NCBI RefSeq assembly: GCF_004331485.1
Contig: NZ_SJKD01000009.1
Coordinates: 62,001 to 126,000 of the forward strand
Length of the DNA stretch: 64,000 nucleotides
Reading direction: 5' to 3'
DNA from: Kribbella capetownensis
Lineage (GTDB): Bacteria; Actinomycetota; Actinomycetes; Propionibacteriales; Kribbellaceae
Of this stretch, positions 50,581 through 58,890 are shown in pieces. Position 1 is the stretch's first letter; every line of letters begins with the position of its first letter. The notes beneath the pieces were generated by a model. It saw only the letters and a program-made list of their open reading frames with translations. It did not search any database and was not told the origin of the DNA. The position numbers were made by a program, and so were the translations under genes.

Positions 50581-51923
50581 GCGTTCGCACCTTCCTTCTC
50601 GGACGTCTCGGTGGACTCATTCTCCGGGTCGGCGGCCGGCGCCGGCGGGCGGGCCAGGGCGTTGTGCCCGCGCAGGCCGGCCGCACCGAGGAAGTCGTAC
50701 GCCGTCTCGGCGTGCTCGGCCTGGTCGACACCGGCGACCTCGTCCTCTTCCTTGAGCCGGAAGCCGATGGTCAGGTCGATCACCTTGGCGAGGATGAACG
50801 CGATCGTGAAGGAGTACACACCGACGACGAGGTTGGCCAGCGCCTGCCTGCCCAGCTGCGAGGCGCCACCGCCGTAGAACAGGCCGTTGACGGCCGACGG
50901 CGCCGCGGCCGAACCGAGGAAGCCGATCGCCAGCGAGCCGAACAGACCGCCGACCAGGTGCACACCGACCACGTCGAGCGAGTCGTCGAAGCCCAGCTTG
51001 TACTTCAGCGAGACCGCGAAGGCGCAGATCCCACCGGCCAGCAGGCCAAGGAAGATCGCGCCGACCGGGGTGACCGCGCCACACGACGGCGTGATCGCGA
51101 CCAGGCCGGCGACCGCACCGGAGGCCATGCCCAGCGTGGTGGCCTTGCCGTGCCGGATCCGCTCGACGATCAGCCAGCCGATCACCGCGGCGGCGGTGGC
51201 GACCTGGGTGTTCACGAACGTGACGGCGGCGGTGGTGCCGGCACTCAGCGCCGAGCCCGCGTTGAAGCCGAACCAGCCGAACCACAGCAGACCGGCGCCG
51301 AGGATGACCAGCGGCAGGCTGTGCGGCCTCATCGGGTCCTTCTTCCAGCCGATCCGCCGGCCGAGCACGATCGCCAGCGCGAGTGCGGCCGCACCGGCAT
51401 TCACGTGCACCGCCGTACCGCCGGCGAAGTCGATCGCCTTCAGTTTGTCGCCGATCCAGCCGCCGTTGCCGTCGTCGAGGAACCAGACCGAGTGCGCGAC
51501 CGGGAAGTACACCAGCAGCGTCCAGCCGACCACGAACGCGATCCAGCCACGGAACGTGGCCCGGTCGGCGATCGCGCCGGAGATCAGCGCCGGCGTGATG
51601 ATCGCGAACATCAGCTGGAAGGCGACGAAGGCGAGCGTCGGCGTGGTCCCGCTCACCGCCTCCGGCGCCATCAGGCCCTTCAGGCCGACCTCGGAGAAGT
51701 CACCGATCACGTGCCCGGTGTCACCGGCGAACGTCAGAGAGTAGCCGACCACCACCCACAGAATCGTGACGACGGCGATGGTGATGAAGCTCATCATCAT
51801 CATGTTCAGCACGCTCTTCACGCGCACCATGCCGCCGTAGAAGAAAGCCAGGCCCGGTGTCATCAGCATCACCAGGGCGGCGCTTGCCAGGACCCAGGCG
51901 GTATCGCCGGGCACAGTCGTCAT
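50577..51923 (-). CDS. amtB: Ammonium transporter AmtB
   Basis: A 448-residue membrane channel with about 11 helices. The twin pore histidines are His173 (AVHVNAG) and the one in GVHLVGGLFGSLA. Asp120 in AIADRATF belongs to the recruitment site. A long hydrophilic C-terminal tail of about 50 residues follows. The ATG at 51923 is chosen. It heads amtB-glnK-glnD with a GlnR box about 110 bases upstream. Confidence 0.96.
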   Translation of the reverse strand: MTTVPGDTAWVLASAALVMLMTPGLAFFYGGMVRVKSVLNMMMMSFITIAVVTILWVVVGYSLTFAGDTGHVIGDFSEVGLKGLMAPEAVSGTTPTLAFVAFQLMFAIITPALISGAIADRATFRGWIAFVVGWTLLVYFPVAHSVWFLDDGNGGWIGDKLKAIDFAGGTAVHVNAGAAALALAIVLGRRIGWKKDPMRPHSLPLVILGAGLLWFGWFGFNAGSALSAGTTAAVTFVNTQVATAAAVIGWLIVERIRHGKATTLGMASGAVAGLVAITPSCGAVTPVGAIFLGLLAGGICAFAVSLKYKLGFDDSLDVVGVHLVGGLFGSLAIGFLGSAAAPSAVNGLFYGGGASQLGRQALANLVVGVYSFTIAFILAKVIDLTIGFRLKEEDEVAGVDQAEHAETAYDFLGAAGLRGHNALARPPAPAADPENESTETSEKEGANA

Positions 51924-52032
51924 GAGCGTCGTCCTTCCATCGTTCCGGACGTGACCGGCGTCCCTCAATCAGGTTGCTCCACAACGCCGGGGAGCCCGCC
52001 CGCCAGCCACACCGACACGGTGTCGGCGCGCG

Positions 52033-52070
52033 GTTTCAGCCGATCGGTCCGTTTGTTTCAGGCATGTGAC
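52033..52070 (-). promoter_or_regulatory. GlnR box upstream of amtB
   Basis: Read on the minus strand: GTCAC-n6-GAAAC-n6-ACCGA-n6-GAAAC, i.e. the a1-b1-a2-b2 arrangement of actinobacterial GlnR sites with exact 11-base spacing. Three of the four 5-mers match the consensus GTnAC/GAAAC; a2 is degenerate. It sits 110-147 bases before the amtB start, suited to nitrogen-starvation activation. Confidence 0.75.
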
Positions 52071-52083
52071 AAAGAGGGCGATC

Positions 52084-52105
52084 AGGTGACATCGAGGTGA
52101 CATCG
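52084..52105. repeat. Tandem 11-bp direct repeat AGGTGACATCG
   Basis: Two perfect adjacent copies (52084-52094 and 52095-52105) between amtB and tetR. Each contains GTGAC, so they continue the 11-bp spacing of GlnR half-sites; alternatively they form part of the TetR operator. Confidence 0.7.
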
Positions 52106-52183
52106 GCCAAGGTGTGGCACTCTGGCCTGGACCACACGGGTACGCAGCCGCGCCACTGCGCCCGTCCGACCTGGGGAAACGAA

Positions 52184-52855
52184 ATGGGGATCAACCACGG
52201 GGTGAGGCCGCGCCGCGGCAGGCCGCGAGACCCGGACGCAGAGCCGAGGATCCGCAGGTACGCCGTGCAGCTGCTGCTCGAGCGTGGATTCGACGGAATG
52301 ACGGTCGACGACGTCGCCGAGGCGGCGGGCGTCGGCAAAGCCACCATCTACCGGCGCTGGGCCAGCAAGGAACTGCTGGCCAACGACGCGATGGCGGAGC
52401 TGTTCGACATCCAGATACCGGACGCGGACACCGGCTCGATCGCCGGCGACCTGCGCCAGGTCTACGCCGACGCACTGGCGTTCGTGAACAGCGAGAACGG
52501 CCTGGCACTGATCCGCCTGGCGGTCACGGAGGCGAACCGCGACGAGCGGTCCGCACGGATCTACCGTGAGTTCCTGGACCACCGGATCGGGCTGACCCGG
52601 GACGCGCTGGAACGGGCCCGCAAGCGCGGTGAGCCGATCCGGAGCACGGCGGACCCGGTGCTGATGGTGCAGTGGCTGGCGGGCGTGTTCGTCATCCGCG
52701 CGCTGACCGGGGAGCCGATGCCGGCACCGGAGGACGCGGACCGGCTGGTGGAGTTCACGCTGCGCTGCATCATGGACAGGGGGTCAGGGGTGAATCCCGG
52801 GGCCAATGGCCAGGCCGGCCACGGCCAGTTCGGTGACCCGGCGGACCCGGCCTGA
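52184..52855 (+). CDS. TetR-family transcriptional regulator
   Basis: A 223-residue regulator. The N-terminal HTH is typical: RRYAVQLLLERGFDGMTVDDVA then VGKATIYRRWASKE. The rest is the TetR C-terminal ligand domain. It is divergent from amtB (260 bases) and its last 72 bases overlap the convergent anti-sigma-like gene. Target unknown; autoregulation is likely. Confidence 0.93.
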   Translation: MGINHGVRPRRGRPRDPDAEPRIRRYAVQLLLERGFDGMTVDDVAEAAGVGKATIYRRWASKELLANDAMAELFDIQIPDADTGSIAGDLRQVYADALAFVNSENGLALIRLAVTEANRDERSARIYREFLDHRIGLTRDALERARKRGEPIRSTADPVLMVQWLAGVFVIRALTGEPMPAPEDADRLVEFTLRCIMDRGSGVNPGANGQAGHGQFGDPADPA

Positions 52856-54025
52856 GTTCAGGTCCCAGGCGAGCACCCAGCCGCGGACCTGGAACAGCGG
52901 CGTGTTGTGGTCGTACCAGCCCAGTACGGCGCAGCAGCCAGGCTCCCGCACGTAAGGCCGATCCATCGGGGTCGAGGACATCACGGTGGGTTCGCCGAGT
53001 ATCAGCAGGCGGCTCGGCTCTGCCCGCAGGGTCGAGATGGCCGCCACCACCTGTGGCTGTGAGGAGTTGGTCCGCACCTCGGGCAGATTGTCCGCGATGA
53101 AGAGCCTGGCAGCAGTGCTGTCCACGGAGAAGGTCTGCCCGACCCATGCGCGCACCGGCAACTGCAACTGCAGAGCGCTGTCGACGGTCCACTGGCCACC
53201 GGCCATGTACCGGAGCACGGCACCCTTGTCCAGCCGGAACGGCGCTGTGACTGCCGACGGATCCGCGGCACCCGCGATCGCCACCAGCGGCTCGTCGCCA
53301 CTGCTGCTCTCCCCCACCAGCACCCGGTACGCGACGCCCGGACCGCTGACGAGAACGCGCTGGGCATCCGGCAGCCAGGAGACGCTGCGGATGTCCTGGA
53401 CCGGCATCTTGATGCGGAACACCTCTGCCGTCGCGACGTCAACGGTGACCAGCTCGCCCGGCTGCGGGAAGGCGGCGATCCGCCCATCCGGCGACACCGC
53501 TCCGGAGCTCAGCGGCGTACCGGTGCGGATCGGGAGCAGCTCCACGTCGGCTCGCGCCCAGGAGGAGTCGGAGCCCAGCAGGAGCGGCACGTAGCGGTCG
53601 CCGCGGTCATCGAGCACCACCGCGGCGATGCGGTCCAGCGGCCGGTCCGCGAGCGGTTCGACGTTGTCCGGTTGTTGCAGGCGATCGCCGAGCGGTGTCT
53701 CGAGCCGATCGAGGAACCGTTCGCTTCCGGACGGCGGAGCGACCCAGAAGTCGATCCCGTTGATCTGTCCGTCCGGGGCCAGGTAGTTCGTGTTGCTGGG
53801 CGGTGTGATCGGTGGGATGAACTGGGAGTTGTCGTCACCGCTGAGGCTCACTCCGATCGCGGCGATCACCGCAATGAGCACAGCGGCAATCAGACCGATG
53901 AGGACGCTGCGCCGGCGGCGGCGCTTGGTTTCCACTCCGGCAGCCCAGGCTGCGTCGGCCAGGTCCGGTTCGGGCAGCCGGTCCGACGCCTTGGCGAGCA
54001 TGGGCTGGACGTCCTCGCGCCTCAT
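52784..54025 (-). CDS. Membrane-anchored beta-propeller-like protein, possible sigma-factor partner
   Basis: A 413-residue type-II membrane protein. Residues 1-35 are cytoplasmic (AWAAGVETKRRRRRS), one transmembrane helix follows (VLIGLIAAVLIAVIAAIGVSL), and about 350 extracellular residues contain repeated beta-strand units with W/V-rich turns (VSWLPDAQRVLVSGPG), as in WD40/TolB-like domains. It is coupled by ATGA to the sigma factor gene, so it may be its anti-sigma factor or sensor. No zinc-ASD motif is seen. Family not recognised. Confidence 0.75.
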   Translation of the reverse strand: MRREDVQPMLAKASDRLPEPDLADAAWAAGVETKRRRRRSVLIGLIAAVLIAVIAAIGVSLSGDDNSQFIPPITPPSNTNYLAPDGQINGIDFWVAPPSGSERFLDRLETPLGDRLQQPDNVEPLADRPLDRIAAVVLDDRGDRYVPLLLGSDSSWARADVELLPIRTGTPLSSGAVSPDGRIAAFPQPGELVTVDVATAEVFRIKMPVQDIRSVSWLPDAQRVLVSGPGVAYRVLVGESSSGDEPLVAIAGAADPSAVTAPFRLDKGAVLRYMAGGQWTVDSALQLQLPVRAWVGQTFSVDSTAARLFIADNLPEVRTNSSQPQVVAAISTLRAEPSRLLILGEPTVMSSTPMDRPYVREPGCCAVLGWYDHNTPLFQVRGWVLAWDLNSGRVRRVTELAVAGLAIGPGIHP

Positions 54026-54516
54026 CGCTGGTCGCCCCCACCGATATCGCGAGCCCTGTCGCGGGCGCTGTCGCGGGGGCTGTCACGCCAGTCGCCCCCG
54101 CCGAGCGCCGTACGGAACCGGCTGAAGGCGGACATGCCGTGCCCGTGCACGGTCTGGTGGGACATGTTGAGCATGTCGGCCACCTCGAACTCCGTGAGCT
54201 CCTCCAGGTGGAGCAGCACGAACACCGTGCGCTGTGCCGGCGTCAGCTCGGCCAGCGCCAGCTTGACCGGGTCGTCCTCGTCCGGGAACGCCTTCACCCG
54301 GCTCCACCGGTTCAGAGCAGGCTGGTACAGCAGCCGCTGAACGAAGACGTCCGGATCGTCGACCCTGGTCCAGCGCAGTGCGAGCCGGGTGAAGGCGTGC
54401 AGCAGCGCATCCTCGGCACGCTCAGGATCGCCGTACACCAGGTACGCCGTTCGGAGCCATCTGCCCTGCCGCGCATCGACATACGAGGCGAAATCCGGGT
54501 CGACCGTTTCGTGCAT
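54022..54516 (-). CDS. SigE-family RNA polymerase sigma factor
   Basis: A 164-residue ECF-like sigma factor. Region 2 is short (YVDARQGRWLRTAYLVYGDPERAEDALLHAF), and region 4 contains LTPAQRTVFVLLHLEELTEFEVADML with the HTH NMSHQTVHGH. The gene overlaps its membrane partner. The arrangement suggests a sigma factor tethered by an extracytoplasmic sensor. Confidence 0.9.
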   Translation of the reverse strand: MHETVDPDFASYVDARQGRWLRTAYLVYGDPERAEDALLHAFTRLALRWTRVDDPDVFVQRLLYQPALNRWSRVKAFPDEDDPVKLALAELTPAQRTVFVLLHLEELTEFEVADMLNMSHQTVHGHGMSAFSRFRTALGGGDWRDSPRDSARDRARDIGGGDQR

Positions 54517-54542
54517 CCACCCTCCCGCCTCTATTCAACTCC

Positions 54543-55487
54543 TCAACTACTGCGGGCGGCCACTGCCAGCCGGGTCTCTTCACCGATCAGGTCGAAGTTG
54601 ATACCACCCGCAGCCATCAGCCCGGCGGCTGCAGCGGAGACGACCTGCGCCCTCGGATCGGCTACATTGCCGGCCGCGAAGACGCCTGGGACCTGGGTGG
54701 CACCCATCGCGTCGACCTGAACGGCGGTGCCCAGGACGATCCCATTGGCCTCCAGCTCGGTCGTCTCCAACCCCAGATCGGTCAGGAAGCCCGCACGCGC
54801 CCGCATGGCGCTCTGCACCGCCAGCGCCTGCCGTGGGATGACCCTGCCGCCCTCCAGCCGGACACCGGTGAGCCTGCCGTCCTCCACCTCGAGCTGCTCG
54901 ACCTTGCCTTCCACTACTGAGATGCCGCGGGCCGCGAGCTCCTCCCACTGCTCGTCGGTCGGCTCCGGCGCGGTGTGCAGGAACAGCGTCACGTCGTCAC
55001 TCAGCTGCCGGAACAGCTGGACCTGGTGCAGCGCCATCACACTGGTCGCCAGGACGCCGATCGCCTGGTCGCGCACCTCCCAGCCGTGGCAGTACGGGCA
55101 GTGCAGCACGTCCTTGCCCCACCGCTCGGCCAGCCCGGGTACGTCGGGCAGCACGTCCGTCAGCCCGGTCGTCACCAGCAGCCGCCGTCCCTGGTACGTC
55201 GTACCGTCCGCAAGCTCGACCGTGAAGTCACCGTCCCGGCGGGCCGTGGTCACGGTGCCGGTGACGACCTCACCGCCGTACCCGATGACCTCCTGGCGGC
55301 CGAGCGCATACAGCTCGGCCGGTGGGACGCCGTCGCGGGTCAGGTAGTTGTGCACATGCTCCGCCTGCGCGTTGCGCGGCGTACCGTCGTCGATCACCAG
55401 CACCGACCGGCGCGATCGAACCAGCGCCAGCGCTCCACTCAGTCCGGCGGCGCCTCCGCCGATCACGATCACGTCGTACTTCTTCAT
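54543..55487 (-). CDS. NAD(P)/FAD-dependent oxidoreductase (thioredoxin-reductase-like)
   Basis: A 314-residue two-dinucleotide-fold flavoprotein. FAD motifs GGGAAGLSGALAL and VFAAGNVADPRAQ are clear. A redox pair CPYC lies in LHCPYCHGWEV, at the position of the thioredoxin-reductase disulfide. The ATG at 55487 (MKKYDVIVIGGGAAG) has CCGGAG upstream. It is divergent from an XRE-cupin gene with palindromic sequence in the gap, so it is probably its target. Substrate unknown. Confidence 0.9.
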   Translation of the reverse strand: MKKYDVIVIGGGAAGLSGALALVRSRRSVLVIDDGTPRNAQAEHVHNYLTRDGVPPAELYALGRQEVIGYGGEVVTGTVTTARRDGDFTVELADGTTYQGRRLLVTTGLTDVLPDVPGLAERWGKDVLHCPYCHGWEVRDQAIGVLATSVMALHQVQLFRQLSDDVTLFLHTAPEPTDEQWEELAARGISVVEGKVEQLEVEDGRLTGVRLEGGRVIPRQALAVQSAMRARAGFLTDLGLETTELEANGIVLGTAVQVDAMGATQVPGVFAAGNVADPRAQVVSAAAAGLMAAGGINFDLIGEETRLAVAARSS

Positions 55488-55547
55488 CTCCGGCTCCTCT
55501 CGGTTGTCTCGAGAGTGCGTGATGATTCTCGTTTTCGACAACTTTGT

Positions 55548-55562
55548 TTGCCAGAATGGCAA
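55548..55562. promoter_or_regulatory. Palindromic operator TTGCCA-n3-TGGCAA
   Basis: A perfect 6+6 inverted repeat overlapping the position just before the XRE-cupin start at 55564. A second inverted pair (GTTGTC at 55503-55508, GACAAC at 55537-55542) lies nearby. Together they suit autoregulation and control of the divergent flavoprotein. Confidence 0.55.
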
Positions 55563-55563
55563 C

Positions 55564-56139
55564 ATGGAGTCCTACGACGACGTACTCGAAGCGGTCGGAT
55601 CCCGGCTGCGCAGTCTCCGCTCCGAGCGAGGTACGACGCTGTCCCAGCTCTCCGAGGAGACCGGGATCTCGGTGAGCACGCTGTCCCGGCTGGAGTCCGG
55701 GCAGCGCCGGCCGACTCTGGAGCTCCTGCTGCCGCTGGCGCGGGCACATCAGGTCCAGCTGGACGAACTGGTGGACGCGCCACCGACCGGCGACCCGCGG
55801 ATCTACGCGAAGCCGATCAAGCGCCACGGCACGGTGCACATCCCGCTGAGCAGGCGGCCGGGCGGTCTGCAGGCCTTCAAGCAGATCCTGCCGGAGGGCT
55901 ACCCCGGCAACGACGTACGACAGAAGACGCACGAGGGCTACGACTGGATCTATGTGCTCTCCGGACGGGTCCGGCTCAAGCTCGGCGACCAGGACTTCGT
56001 CCTGAAGGAGGGTGAGGTCGCGGAGTTCGACACGCGGGTGCCGCACTGGTTCGGCAACCCCGGTCCGGGTCCGACGGAGGTCCTGTGCCTGTACGGGCCG
56101 CAGGGCGAACGCATGCACGTCAGGGCGCGCACCAAGTAG
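55564..56139 (+). CDS. XRE-family regulator with C-terminal cupin
   Basis: A 191-residue regulator. The N-terminal HTH is VGSRLRSLRSERGTTLSQL then SEETGISVSTLSRLESGQRRPT, followed by a small linker and a cupin domain (HEGYDWIYVLSGRVRLKLGD, LKEGEVAEFDTRVPHWFGN). Such proteins bind DNA as dimers and sense a small ligand in the cupin. ATG 55564 lies one base after the palindrome, so the operator covers the start. Confidence 0.93.
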   Translation: MESYDDVLEAVGSRLRSLRSERGTTLSQLSEETGISVSTLSRLESGQRRPTLELLLPLARAHQVQLDELVDAPPTGDPRIYAKPIKRHGTVHIPLSRRPGGLQAFKQILPEGYPGNDVRQKTHEGYDWIYVLSGRVRLKLGDQDFVLKEGEVAEFDTRVPHWFGNPGPGPTEVLCLYGPQGERMHVRARTK

Positions 56140-56194
56140 CCAGTAGGCTGCGGCGGTCTGTCAGGCGATCCGTGTGACTGAGGAGGAACTGGTA

Positions 56195-57154
56195 GTGAGC
56201 ATCGCGTTGTTCACCCTGGGCGGCACCATCGGGATGGCCGGCAAACACCGACTGACCGGCGAGGACCTGGCCGCCGCGGTCCCCGGACTGTCGGAGCTCG
56301 GCCGACCGGTCGAGATCCAGGACATCGAGGCAGTGCCCAGCGCCAACCTCACCGCCGCGAAGATGCTCGAGGTCGTCGACGCCGCCTCGAAGGCCGTGTC
56401 CGCCGGTGCCGGCGGGGTCGTGGTCACGCAAGGCACGGACACGCTGGAGGAGACTGCGTTCCTGGTCGACCAGGTCTGGCCACATCCGCAGCCGTTCGTG
56501 CTCACGGGCGCCATGCGCAACCCCACGCTGGCCGGACCGGACGGCCCTGCGAACCTCCTGGCCGCTCTCCGCGTCGCCTGCTCCCCCGCAGCCCGCGATC
56601 TCGGCGCACTGGTCGTGTTCAAGGAGGAGATCCACGCGGCCCGCTGGGTCCGCAAGACGCACAGCACGAGTACGGCGACCTTCGTGTCACCCAACACCGG
56701 ACCGATCGGGCACGTGGTCGAGGACCGTGTCCGGGTCCTCACGCGCCCGATGCGCCTCGACGGCGTACAGGGCAGCGCAGAGCCGGCAGAGCTCGACGCG
56801 ACGCGGGTGGCGCTCTACACCGTCACGATGGACGACGACGGCCTGCTGTTGCAGGGGCTGGCGGACACTCACCAGGGTCTGGTGGTGGCCGGCTTCGGCG
56901 TCGGACATGCGCCGGCCGCGCTTGCTCCTGTGCTCGGAGAACTGGCCGCGAGGATACCAGTGGTGCTGACCTCGCGGACCGGCGCCGGATCGATCGTACG
57001 GAACACCTACCGGTCGGTCGGGTCGGAGTGGGATCTGCTCCAGCGCGGCCTGATCGACGGCGGCTTCCTGGACCCGTACAAGGCCCGGGTGCTCCTTCGG
57101 TTGCTCTTGGCAACAGATGACGACATCGCGGCTGCGTTCGGGCAATACGTTTGA
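56195..57154 (+). CDS. Asparaginase
   Basis: A 319-residue asparaginase hydrolysing L-asparagine to aspartate and ammonia. The two catalytic threonine motifs are LFTLGGTIGM (Thr11) and VVTQGTDTLEETA (Thr81-Asp82), with LTGAMRNP downstream. No signal peptide, so it is cytoplasmic. The GTG at 56195 is chosen because GAGGAGGAA lies seven bases before it; the frame can also be read from 56174. Confidence 0.93.
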   Translation: MSIALFTLGGTIGMAGKHRLTGEDLAAAVPGLSELGRPVEIQDIEAVPSANLTAAKMLEVVDAASKAVSAGAGGVVVTQGTDTLEETAFLVDQVWPHPQPFVLTGAMRNPTLAGPDGPANLLAALRVACSPAARDLGALVVFKEEIHAARWVRKTHSTSTATFVSPNTGPIGHVVEDRVRVLTRPMRLDGVQGSAEPAELDATRVALYTVTMDDDGLLLQGLADTHQGLVVAGFGVGHAPAALAPVLGELAARIPVVLTSRTGAGSIVRNTYRSVGSEWDLLQRGLIDGGFLDPYKARVLLRLLLATDDDIAAAFGQYV

Positions 57155-57233
57155 TTATTGCCTTAGGCAACCTTCCGGGGTTCGGGCGCACCGCCAGCAG
57201 CGCCTCCTACCCACTCATCGAGGCTGTCAACCA

Positions 57234-57265
57234 ATCGCCACAAACATCGGACAAATCGTGGCAAT
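57234..57265. promoter_or_regulatory. Inverted repeat before the haemoglobin operon
   Basis: ATCGCCAC (57234-57241) and GTGGCAAT (57258-57265), seven of eight pairs, 16-base centre. It lies just upstream of the promoter candidate and could bind a redox or NO regulator. It does not match the Streptomyces NsrR site I recall. Confidence 0.4.
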
Positions 57266-57279
57266 TCCGTCGCCTGATC

Positions 57280-57308
57280 TTGACCTCGACGCCGGACAGT
57301 GCTCGGAT
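57280..57308 (+). promoter_or_regulatory. Candidate promoter for the haemoglobin operon
   Basis: TTGACC (57280-57285), a 17-base spacer and TCGGAT (57303-57308). A start about ten bases later would give a leader of some 40 bases to the GTG at 57356. No other promoter-like pair was found in the 200-base gap. Confidence 0.4.
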
Positions 57309-57355
57309 CGTCACCGCTCGGGGATCGATTTCGAGGATTGGGAGATGGTTGCGCC

Positions 57356-57745
57356 GTGGTCGAACAGACACAGGGCAGCACAGCGGGGGACAGCGATTAC
57401 CAAGCGGTCGGCGGTGGTCCGGCGATCGCCTCGGTGGTGGATCTCTTCTACCGCAACGTGCTTGCGGATCCGCAGCTGGCGGGCTACTTCGCCGACAGCG
57501 ACCTGGCCAAGCTGAAACGGCACCAGGTGCAACTGGTTTCGCAGGTCATGGGCGGCCCGGTCTCGTACGACGGTCTCGCGCTGGCCGAGGCGCACAAGGG
57601 CCGCGGCATCACCGGTGACGACTTCGGCAAGGTGGTGGTGCACCTGGTCGCCGCGCTGGAGGCGCACGACGTACCGGCCGACATCATCGGTCGGGTGGTG
57701 ACAGCGCTGGGGGCCACCCAGGACGACATCGTCGGGGCGCACTGA
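57356..57745 (+). CDS. Group I truncated haemoglobin (HbN-like)
   Basis: A 129-residue 2-on-2 globin. TyrB10 is Tyr32 in VDLFYRNVLADP and the proximal His is His80 in AEAHKGRGI; both fit group I, which detoxifies NO with O2. The GTG start at 57356 has GGGAGA upstream. It precedes a flavohaemoglobin by five bases, which could reduce the haem or work in parallel. Confidence 0.9.
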   Translation: MVEQTQGSTAGDSDYQAVGGGPAIASVVDLFYRNVLADPQLAGYFADSDLAKLKRHQVQLVSQVMGGPVSYDGLALAEAHKGRGITGDDFGKVVVHLVAALEAHDVPADIIGRVVTALGATQDDIVGAH

Positions 57746-57750
57746 CGCGG

Positions 57751-58890
57751 ATGGACCCGGCTGCTCTGAAGAACAGCTGGGCACTGGTCGCCAAATCCGG
57801 TGACGAGGTGCCGCTGTTCTTCTACTCCCATCTGTTCCTTTCCCATCCTGAGGTCCGGGAGATGTTCCCGGTCTCGATGGCCGCCCAACGCGACAAGCTC
57901 GTCGGCGCTCTCGGCGCCGTGGTCAGCAACGCCGCACAAATCGACGAGGTGGTGCCGTTCCTGCAACAACTCGGCCGCGACCACCGGCGCTTCTCGGTCG
58001 TCGCCGAGCACTACTCCGCGGTCGGCGCGTCCCTGCTCGCGACGCTGCAGCACTTCCTGGGTGCTGCGTGGACGTCCGAGCTGGCCGCCGACTGGGCTGA
58101 GGCGTACGGCCTGGTCGCGACCGTGATGGTCCAGTCCGCCGAGGAGTCGGCCGAGGACTACCCCGCCTGGTGGTCCGGTGAGGTGCTCGGCGTGGACCGT
58201 CGCACGATGGACGTGACCATCGTGCAGATCCACCCGGAGCGACCGCTGGAGTACCGGCCGGGTCAGTCGGTGGCGGTCGAGATTCCCTACCGGCCGCGGC
58301 GGTGGCGCTACTACAGTCCGGCCAACGCACCGCGCAGCGACGGTTCGTTCGAGCTGCACATCGGCCTGGTCCCCGGCGGCCAGGTCAGTGGGCCTGCCGT
58401 CCGGTCGCTCAAGCGCGGTGACCCGGTCCGCATCGGCGCACCGGTCGGCGACTCCCTCAAGCTCCCGGAGGAGGACGGCCGGGATCTCGTGATGATCGCC
58501 GGCGGCACCGGACTGGCGCCGTTCCGGGCGATGCTCGAGCAGCTCGACCGGCGGACCCAGTCGAGCCAGGTCCCGCGCGTGCATCTGTTCCACGGAGCCC
58601 GGATGCCGTGGAATCTGTACGAGCACAAGCAGCTGACCAGCCTCACCCAGCGGCCCTGGTTCAGCTACACCCCGGTCGTGTCCGACGACTCGTCGTACCC
58701 CGGGGAACGTGGGCAGGTCGGCGCAGTGGCCGCTGCCCGCGGGCCGTGGACGGACCGCACCGCCCTGGTGTGCGGCTCGCCCGCCATGGTCCGGCACACG
58801 GTCGCCCATCTCACCGAAGCCGGTGTGCCGACCACCGCCATCCACACCGAATCCTTGGGGATCACGACCTCGGCAGGGAGTCAGCAGTGA
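57751..58890 (+). CDS. Flavohaemoglobin-like globin-reductase
   Basis: A 379-residue fusion. Globin residues 1-130 show TyrB10 (Tyr25), Gln46 at E7 and the proximal His78 in LGRDHRRFSV. An FAD domain follows with R-x-Y-S (Arg186-Ser189 in WRYYSPAN), then the NAD domain IAGGTGLAPF (249-258). This is the architecture of Hmp-type NO dioxygenases. The stop overlaps the next gene (GTGA). Confidence 0.92.
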   Translation: MDPAALKNSWALVAKSGDEVPLFFYSHLFLSHPEVREMFPVSMAAQRDKLVGALGAVVSNAAQIDEVVPFLQQLGRDHRRFSVVAEHYSAVGASLLATLQHFLGAAWTSELAADWAEAYGLVATVMVQSAEESAEDYPAWWSGEVLGVDRRTMDVTIVQIHPERPLEYRPGQSVAVEIPYRPRRWRYYSPANAPRSDGSFELHIGLVPGGQVSGPAVRSLKRGDPVRIGAPVGDSLKLPEEDGRDLVMIAGGTGLAPFRAMLEQLDRRTQSSQVPRVHLFHGARMPWNLYEHKQLTSLTQRPWFSYTPVVSDDSSYPGERGQVGAVAAARGPWTDRTALVCGSPAMVRHTVAHLTEAGVPTTAIHTESLGITTSAGSQQ

